From positions 1 to 57,051 of the forward strand of contig JAUIJH010000013.1 of the NCBI GenBank assembly GCA_030431335.1: DNA of 57,051 nucleotides, given 5' to 3'. The position numbers and the translations under genes are program-made. Shown here piece by piece: positions 52,111 to 57,051 of this stretch. How positions within the stretch are numbered: position 1 is the stretch's first letter; the number at the start of each line of letters is the position of its first letter. The stretch is from Alphaproteobacteria bacterium. Its GTDB lineage: Bacteria; Pseudomonadota; Alphaproteobacteria; Rhizobiales; Amorphaceae. Under the pieces are notes generated by a model. The model was not told the origin of the DNA and searched no databases. It saw only the letters and a list, made by a program, of their open reading frames with translations.

Positions 52111-52166
52111 GAAGTTGCGCCAGTTGGCTGCCGAGGCGCCGAGCTGCGACGGCCTTGGCGAGTTTG

Positions 52167-54281
52167 TCAGCCGGCGCGCAGCCGCTCGATGGCGCGGCGA
52201 CGCTCGAAGAGGGCGAGCAGCAGGCGGAGCGCCGCGCCGCGCGCGCCCTTGAGGTCGCGGTCGGTGGCGACGACGAGGCGCGCATCGTCCGCCGCCGTGC
52301 GCAACAGGTCGCCGTGCTGGGCGAGATCGGCGAACTTGAAGGTGGGCGCGCCCGACTGGCGGGTGCCCAGGAGCTCGCCCTCGCCGCGCAGCTTGAGGTC
52401 GTCCTCGGCGATCTTGAAGCCGTCGTTGGTGGCGCGCATCGTTTCGAGCCGCTGCCGGGCGATGGCGCCGAGCGGGGCCTTGTAGAGCAGCAGGCAGTGC
52501 GAGGGCCGGTCGCCGCGCCCCACGCGCCCGCGCAGCTGGTGCAGCTGCGACAGGCCGAACCGCTCCGCGTGCTCGATGACGATGATGGTGGCGTCCGGCA
52601 CGTCGACGCCCACCTCCACCACGGTGGTGGCGGTGAGAACGGAGAGCGAGCCGTCGCGAAAGGCGGTCATCACGCGCTCGCGCTCGGCCGTGGGCGTCTT
52701 GCCGTGGATGAGGCCCACCACCGGGCCGAGCCGCTGGGTGAGGGTGCGGTGGCGGCTGGTGGCGGCTTCGAGGTCGAGCGCGGCGTTCTCCTCCACCAGC
52801 GGGCAGACCCAGTACGCCTTCTCGCCCCGCGCGACGGCGGCGGCGAGGCGCTCCACCACCGTATCGATCTGCGACAGCGCCACCGCGCGCGTCTCGATGG
52901 GTTGGCGCCCGGCCGGCTTGTCGGTAAGCCGCGAGACGTCCATGTCGCCGAACTGCGACAGCACCAGGGTGCGCGGGATCGGCGTCGCGGTCATCACCAG
53001 GAGGTCCGAGCGCGGGCCTTTTTCCGACAGTGCCATGCGCTGGTGGACGCCGAAGCGGTGCTGCTCGTCCACCACCACGAGGGCGAGATCGCGGAAGGCG
53101 ACCTTGGACTGGAAGAGGGCGTGGGTGCCGACGGCGACGCTCGCCGCGCCGCTCGCCAGCTCGTCGAGCGCGCTGGCGCGTTCCGCGTCGGAGATGCGGC
53201 CGGTGAGGAGGCGCACGCGAATGCCGACGGGCTCCAGGATGGCGGCGAGCGTCTCGAAATGCTGGCGGGCGACGAGGTCGGTGGGCGCCATCAGCGCGCT
53301 CTGGCCGCCGTCGCCGGCCGCCATTGCGGCGGCGAAGAGGGCAACCATGGTCTTGCCGGAGCCGACATCGCCCTGGATCAGGCGGATCATGCGGTGCGGC
53401 GCGGCGAGATCGGCCGAGACCTCCGCGATGGCGAGCCGCTGGGAGGGGGTGAGGGCGAAGGGCAGCCCCTTTTCCAGCGCCGCGATGGTCGCCTCGTCCC
53501 AGCGGCGGGCGACGCCCTTCTGGGTGCGCTCGCGGTCGCGTACCACGGCGAGGGCGAGCTGGCTCGCCAGGAGCTCGTCATAGGCGAGGCGGCGGCGGGC
53601 GGGGCTTTCCGGCAGCACCGCATGGGGCGTTTCGGGCCGGTGGAGCGCGACGAGGGCGTCGCGGAAGGGGGGCAGCTTCTCGCGCGCCAGGAACGGGCCG
53701 TCGAGCCATTCGGGCAGCTCCGGGACCGTATCGAGCGCCGCGCCGACGAGGCCGGCAAGGACGCCGGGCGTGAGGCCCTGCGTCATCGGGTAGACCGGCT
53801 CAAGGCCGAAGGCGTCGCTCGCCGGCTCGTTCGGCCCGCTGACGCGCTCCACCTTGTCGGGGTGGGCGATCTGCGGCTTTCCGTCCCACCACTCCACGAG
53901 GCCGGACACGCGCACCCACTCGCCGATGGGGAAGGCACCGGCGAACCACGCCTCGCCGCCGCGGAAATAGACGATGGAGAGCGTGCCGGTCTCGTCCTCG
54001 CCGAGGATGCGGGCCGGCGCATTGGGGCGGCGGGGCTTGTCGTGGCGCACGATCTTGACCGTGAGCGTCGCGACCGCCTTGTCCGGCGCGTCGGCCACGG
54101 CGACGAGCTGGCGCCGGTCGATAACGCTGGTGGGAAGGTGCGACAGGAGGTCGAAGACGCGCGTTTCGGCGGCACTGGGACGGGCGAGCAGATGGGCGAG
54201 CCGCTCCGCCCGCGCCGGTCCGACGCCGGGCAGACGATTGACCGCGCGGGTCAACGGACCGATATCAAGGATCCGCGTCAC
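52167..54281 (-). CDS. recG: ATP-dependent DNA helicase RecG
   Basis: A 704-residue branch-migration helicase acting on stalled replication forks and Holliday junctions. Order: N-terminal wedge (OB fold) with LPGVGPARAERLAHLLARP near residue 17; RecA-like domain 1 with Walker A GDVGSGKTM near residue 305 and Walker B VVVDEQHRFG near residue 397; domain 2 with TATTVVEVGVDVPDATIIVIE in parts near residue 550 and QLRGRVGRGDRPS near residue 576. I chose the GTG at 54281 because AAAAGGGA lies before it; an ATG at 54311 would add ten residues without a ribosome site. Divergent from sdhE-mfd, as in other Hyphomicrobiales. Confidence 0.95.
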   Translation of the reverse strand: MTRILDIGPLTRAVNRLPGVGPARAERLAHLLARPSAAETRVFDLLSHLPTSVIDRRQLVAVADAPDKAVATLTVKIVRHDKPRRPNAPARILGEDETGTLSIVYFRGGEAWFAGAFPIGEWVRVSGLVEWWDGKPQIAHPDKVERVSGPNEPASDAFGLEPVYPMTQGLTPGVLAGLVGAALDTVPELPEWLDGPFLAREKLPPFRDALVALHRPETPHAVLPESPARRRLAYDELLASQLALAVVRDRERTQKGVARRWDEATIAALEKGLPFALTPSQRLAIAEVSADLAAPHRMIRLIQGDVGSGKTMVALFAAAMAAGDGGQSALMAPTDLVARQHFETLAAILEPVGIRVRLLTGRISDAERASALDELASGAASVAVGTHALFQSKVAFRDLALVVVDEQHRFGVHQRMALSEKGPRSDLLVMTATPIPRTLVLSQFGDMDVSRLTDKPAGRQPIETRAVALSQIDTVVERLAAAVARGEKAYWVCPLVEENAALDLEAATSRHRTLTQRLGPVVGLIHGKTPTAERERVMTAFRDGSLSVLTATTVVEVGVDVPDATIIVIEHAERFGLSQLHQLRGRVGRGDRPSHCLLLYKAPLGAIARQRLETMRATNDGFKIAEDDLKLRGEGELLGTRQSGAPTFKFADLAQHGDLLRTAADDARLVVATDRDLKGARGAALRLLLALFERRRAIERLRAG

Positions 54282-54358
54282 GCCGACGTCCCTTTTCGGG
54301 GACGGCGGCATTTGCGCGTTCGCGGGCGCCGTCGGCCGTCAACATCCATGGAGTGAAC

Positions 54359-54646
54359 ATGTCGGGTACCACGCGTTCGTCCGCGGACCTCGAGCCGCGA
54401 CGCAAGCGGCTTCTGTTTCACAGCTGGCACAGGGGCACGCGCGAGATGGACCTGCTCCTCGGCCGCTTTGCCGATGCCACCATCGCCGATTGGACCGAGG
54501 CGGAGCTGGGAGACATGGAAGCTCTCCTCAACGTGCCGGATCCGGAGCTTTATCGCTGGATAACGGAACAAGTCGCCGTGCCTGACAATCACCAATCCGG
54601 GATACTCGATCGCGTTATCGCCTTCCACAAGGCTCGCCCGCAATGA
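54359..54646 (+). CDS. sdhE: Succinate dehydrogenase assembly factor SdhE
   Basis: A 95-residue cytoplasmic protein that helps attach FAD to the succinate dehydrogenase flavoprotein. The RGxxE motif (HRGTREMDLLLGRF) near residues 25-38 is diagnostic. The start ATG at 54359 follows ATGGAG; a GTG at 54353 is also in frame. It overlaps the mfd start as ATGA, and lies 77 bases from the divergent recG start. This gene order is conserved in related alphaproteobacteria. Confidence 0.93.
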   Translation: MSGTTRSSADLEPRRKRLLFHSWHRGTREMDLLLGRFADATIADWTEAELGDMEALLNVPDPELYRWITEQVAVPDNHQSGILDRVIAFHKARPQ

Positions 54647-57051
54647 CGACCGCCGCCAAACCGCGCGCCCGCTCGCTCGCCGAGATCCGCGAAGCGCAAA
54701 AGCCGACGCTACAGGCGCTCGCCGCGCCCGATCTGCCCCCCATCGTGACGGTGGACAACGTGCCGGACGGCATGGAGGGGGAGGCGCTGGCGGTGCTCGC
54801 CAAGGCCTCGGACGTGCCGGTGGTGTTCGTGGCGCGCGACGGGCGGCGCCAGAAGGACGCGGAGGCGGCGCTCGCCTTCTTCGCGCCGGACGTCACCATC
54901 GTGCGCCTGCCGGCGTGGGACTGCATGCCCTACGACCGCGCCTCGCCCTCCGCGGTGGTGCAGGCGCGCCGGGCCGCCGCGCTCAGCGCGCTGGCGCAGG
55001 GGCTCCAAGCGCCCGCCGTGGTGATGACCACCGCCAACGCCATCCTGCAGCGCGTGCCGCTGCCCGATACGGTCCGCCAGCAGGCCTGCCGCTACCGCGC
55101 CGGCGGCAACGTGGACATGAAGGATGTGGTCGCCTGGCTCGACAACAACGCCTTCGTGCGCACGCCCACCGTGCGCGAGGCGGGCGAATATGCCGTGCGC
55201 GGCGGCATCGTGGACCTCTTCGCGCCGGGCGCGCAGGAGCCGGTGCGGCTCGATTTCTTCGGCGACACGCTGGAATCGATCCGCCCCTTCGACACCGAGA
55301 CCCAGCGCACCACCGGCCGCTGGAGCGAATTCAACCTCGTGCCGATGAGCGAGGTGGTGCTCACGGCCGAGGCCATCAAGCGCTTCCGCGAGGGCTATCT
55401 GCGCCAGTTCGGCGCCGCCTCCAAGGACGACATCCTCTATCACTCGGTGTCCGAAGGGGTGCGGGCGGCGGGCGTGGAGCATTGGATGCCGCTGTTCCAC
55501 GAGCGCCTCGCCACGGTGCTCGACTATCTGCCCGGCGCCAAGGTGGTGGTGGACCATCTCGCCGAGGATTCCATCGAGAAGCGCTGCGCCGAGGTGGCCG
55601 ACCACTACGAGGCGCGCAAGTCCGCGCCGGTGGAGCGGATTGGCGCGCCCTACCACCCCTTGCCGCCCGAGGCCCTCTACCTGTCCGGCGACACGGCGAG
55701 CCTCTTCGACGGACACCAGCAAATCCGCCTGTCCCCCTTCGCGACGCCCGACAGCACGCGCAATCCCGTGCCGGCGGGCGGGCGCGTGGGGCGTACCTTC
55801 GCGGCCGAGCGGGCGGCCGAGAACGTCAACATCTTCGACGCCCTGGTGACGCACGTGAACGGGCTGCGCAAGGACGGGCTGCGCGTCGTCATCGCGGCCT
55901 GGTCGATCGGCTCGCGCGACCGGCTGGCGCAGGTGCTGCGCGACCACGGGCTGAAGCGGGCCGAGCTGGTCGCCTCCTTCGCCGAGGTGGCGGCGCTCGA
56001 CAAGGGCGTCGCGGCGCTCGCGGTGCTCGAAATCGAGCAAGGCTTCGAGACGCCGCACTACGCCATCATCGCCGAGCAGGACGTGCTCGGCGACCGCCTG
56101 GTGTCGGGCGCGCGGCGCAGGAAGCGCGACGCCAACGTCCTCACCGAGGCGTCCTCGCTGGCGCCGGGCGATCTCGTCGTCCACGTCGACCACGGCATCG
56201 GCCGCTTCGTCGGGCTGAAGACGATCGAGGCGGCCGGCGCGCCGCACGATTGCGTCGAGATCGCCTACCAGAAGGACGACAAGCTCTACCTGCCGGTGGA
56301 GAACATCGACCTCCTGTCGCGCTACGGCTCCGATTCGGCCGAGGCGGTGCTCGACAGGCTGGGCGGGGCGGGCTGGCAGGCGCGCAAGGCCAAGATGAAG
56401 CAGCGCGTGCGCGAGATCGCGGACGAGCTGATCAAGACCGCCGCCGCGCGGCTGATGAAGAAGGCGCCCGTGATCGAGCCGCCGACGGGCGTCTACGACG
56501 AGTTCGTGGCCAAGTTCCCCTACGACGAGACGGACGACCAGCTCAACGCCATCGAAGCCGTCGCCGACGACCTCGCCAAGGGGCTGCCGATGGACCGTCT
56601 GGTGTGCGGCGACGTGGGCTTCGGCAAGACCGAGGTGGCGATTCGCGCCGCCTTCCTGACGGTGATGACGGGCCGCCAGGTGGCGCTGATCGTGCCGACC
56701 ACGCTGCTGGCGCGCCAGCACTACAAGACCTTCGCCGAGCGCTTCAAGGGGCTGCCGGTGCGCGTCGCGCAGGCCTCGCGGCTGGTGAGCGCCAAGGACA
56801 TGAAACTGGTGCGCGAGGGGCTGAAATCCGGCGACGTCGACCTCGTTATCGGCACCCACGCGCTGCTGTCGAAGTCCGTCGAGTTTCGCGATCTGGCGCT
56901 GCTGATCGTCGACGAGGAGCAGAAGTTCGGCGTCAAGCACAAGGAGGCGCTGAAGGCGCTGAAGGCCGACGTGCATGTGCTGACGCTGTCGGCGACGCCG
57001 ATCCCGCGCACCATGCAGCTCGCGCTGACGGGGGTGCGCGAACTCTCCATG
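54643..57051 (+). CDS. mfd: Transcription-repair coupling factor Mfd (partial, 3' end beyond window)
   Basis: The first 803 residues are visible; the rest lies past the window edge. Mfd removes RNA polymerase stalled at DNA damage and recruits UvrA. Order: UvrB-homology region (about 90-400, with REAGEYAVRGGIVDLFAPG split across residues 177-195), RNA-polymerase-interaction domain (LVVHVDHGIGRFVGLKTIEA near residue 511), then the helicase domain with Walker A GDVGFGKTE near residue 657, and DEEQKFGVKHKE near residue 755. The ATG at 54643 overlaps the sdhE stop. Housekeeping repair gene. Confidence 0.97.
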   Translation, partial: MTTAAKPRARSLAEIREAQKPTLQALAAPDLPPIVTVDNVPDGMEGEALAVLAKASDVPVVFVARDGRRQKDAEAALAFFAPDVTIVRLPAWDCMPYDRASPSAVVQARRAAALSALAQGLQAPAVVMTTANAILQRVPLPDTVRQQACRYRAGGNVDMKDVVAWLDNNAFVRTPTVREAGEYAVRGGIVDLFAPGAQEPVRLDFFGDTLESIRPFDTETQRTTGRWSEFNLVPMSEVVLTAEAIKRFREGYLRQFGAASKDDILYHSVSEGVRAAGVEHWMPLFHERLATVLDYLPGAKVVVDHLAEDSIEKRCAEVADHYEARKSAPVERIGAPYHPLPPEALYLSGDTASLFDGHQQIRLSPFATPDSTRNPVPAGGRVGRTFAAERAAENVNIFDALVTHVNGLRKDGLRVVIAAWSIGSRDRLAQVLRDHGLKRAELVASFAEVAALDKGVAALAVLEIEQGFETPHYAIIAEQDVLGDRLVSGARRRKRDANVLTEASSLAPGDLVVHVDHGIGRFVGLKTIEAAGAPHDCVEIAYQKDDKLYLPVENIDLLSRYGSDSAEAVLDRLGGAGWQARKAKMKQRVREIADELIKTAAARLMKKAPVIEPPTGVYDEFVAKFPYDETDDQLNAIEAVADDLAKGLPMDRLVCGDVGFGKTEVAIRAAFLTVMTGRQVALIVPTTLLARQHYKTFAERFKGLPVRVAQASRLVSAKDMKLVREGLKSGDVDLVIGTHALLSKSVEFRDLALLIVDEEQKFGVKHKEALKALKADVHVLTLSATPIPRTMQLALTGVRELSM

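Overview
The window is GC-rich chromosomal DNA, most likely from an alphaproteobacterium of the Hyphomicrobiales (Rhizobiales). The basis is the recG / sdhE-mfd arrangement at the right end, rhizobial-type RhaSTPQ and BMP-family importers, ExoD, DUF475, and many 4-base ATGA/GTGA gene overlaps. No tRNA, rRNA, CRISPR array, transposase or IS end was seen. Sulfotransferases and a sialidase-like gene hint at a marine or host-glycan lifestyle; that is inference.

Layout. 1-5914 (minus): sugar-import operon: Tat-secreted binding protein, two permeases, an aldehyde dehydrogenase and a BNR sialidase-like protein cut by the window edge; it has no ATPase gene. 6391-8864 (plus): amidohydrolase and an MFS exporter with a C-terminal ABM-like domain. 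8949-10001 (minus): DUF475/TerC-like membrane protein. 10236-13269 (plus): cupin protein, TctB and TctA without TctC. 13272-14380: small membrane protein and ExoD. 14699-17917: a 1072-residue predicted type I-secreted protein with an integrin-beta-I-like domain, PKD-like domains and RTX repeats, meeting a membrane-anchored TAXI receptor gene tail to tail. 19439-21276: sulfotransferase and GT61 enzyme. 21347-26963: 2OG-Fe(II) oxygenase and a complete BMP-family importer. 27048-29357: a 55-residue secreted peptide, cysS and an Omp19/Inh-like lipoprotein.

29395-40844: a deoxyhexose catabolic locus. A divergent SDR gene faces an 11-gene, tightly coupled operon (enolase-superfamily dehydratase, acetoacetate-decarboxylase-like protein, hydroxyacid dehydrogenase, RhaSTPQ importer, FadR-type GntR regulator, Gfo/Idh dehydrogenase, sugar isomerase, rhamnose mutarotase). 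A 17-bp GntR-type palindrome lies between the two arms. 40832-52101: a glycan assembly locus: a minus-strand operon (sulfotransferase, unknown protein, two glycosyltransferases, small repeat protein) and plus-strand gmd, an rmd-like reductase, a large glycosyltransferase and an imelysin-like protein. This suggests a sulfated, possibly D-rhamnose-containing surface polysaccharide. 52167-57051: recG, sdhE and mfd (cut by the window edge).

Most worth following: the integrin-beta-I-like domain that has lost a central block of about fifty residues; the unusual enzyme set of the deoxyhexose operon with its operator; the tandem stem-loops around rhaS and the hairpins after all three binding-protein genes; and an unrecognised protein inside the glycan operon.
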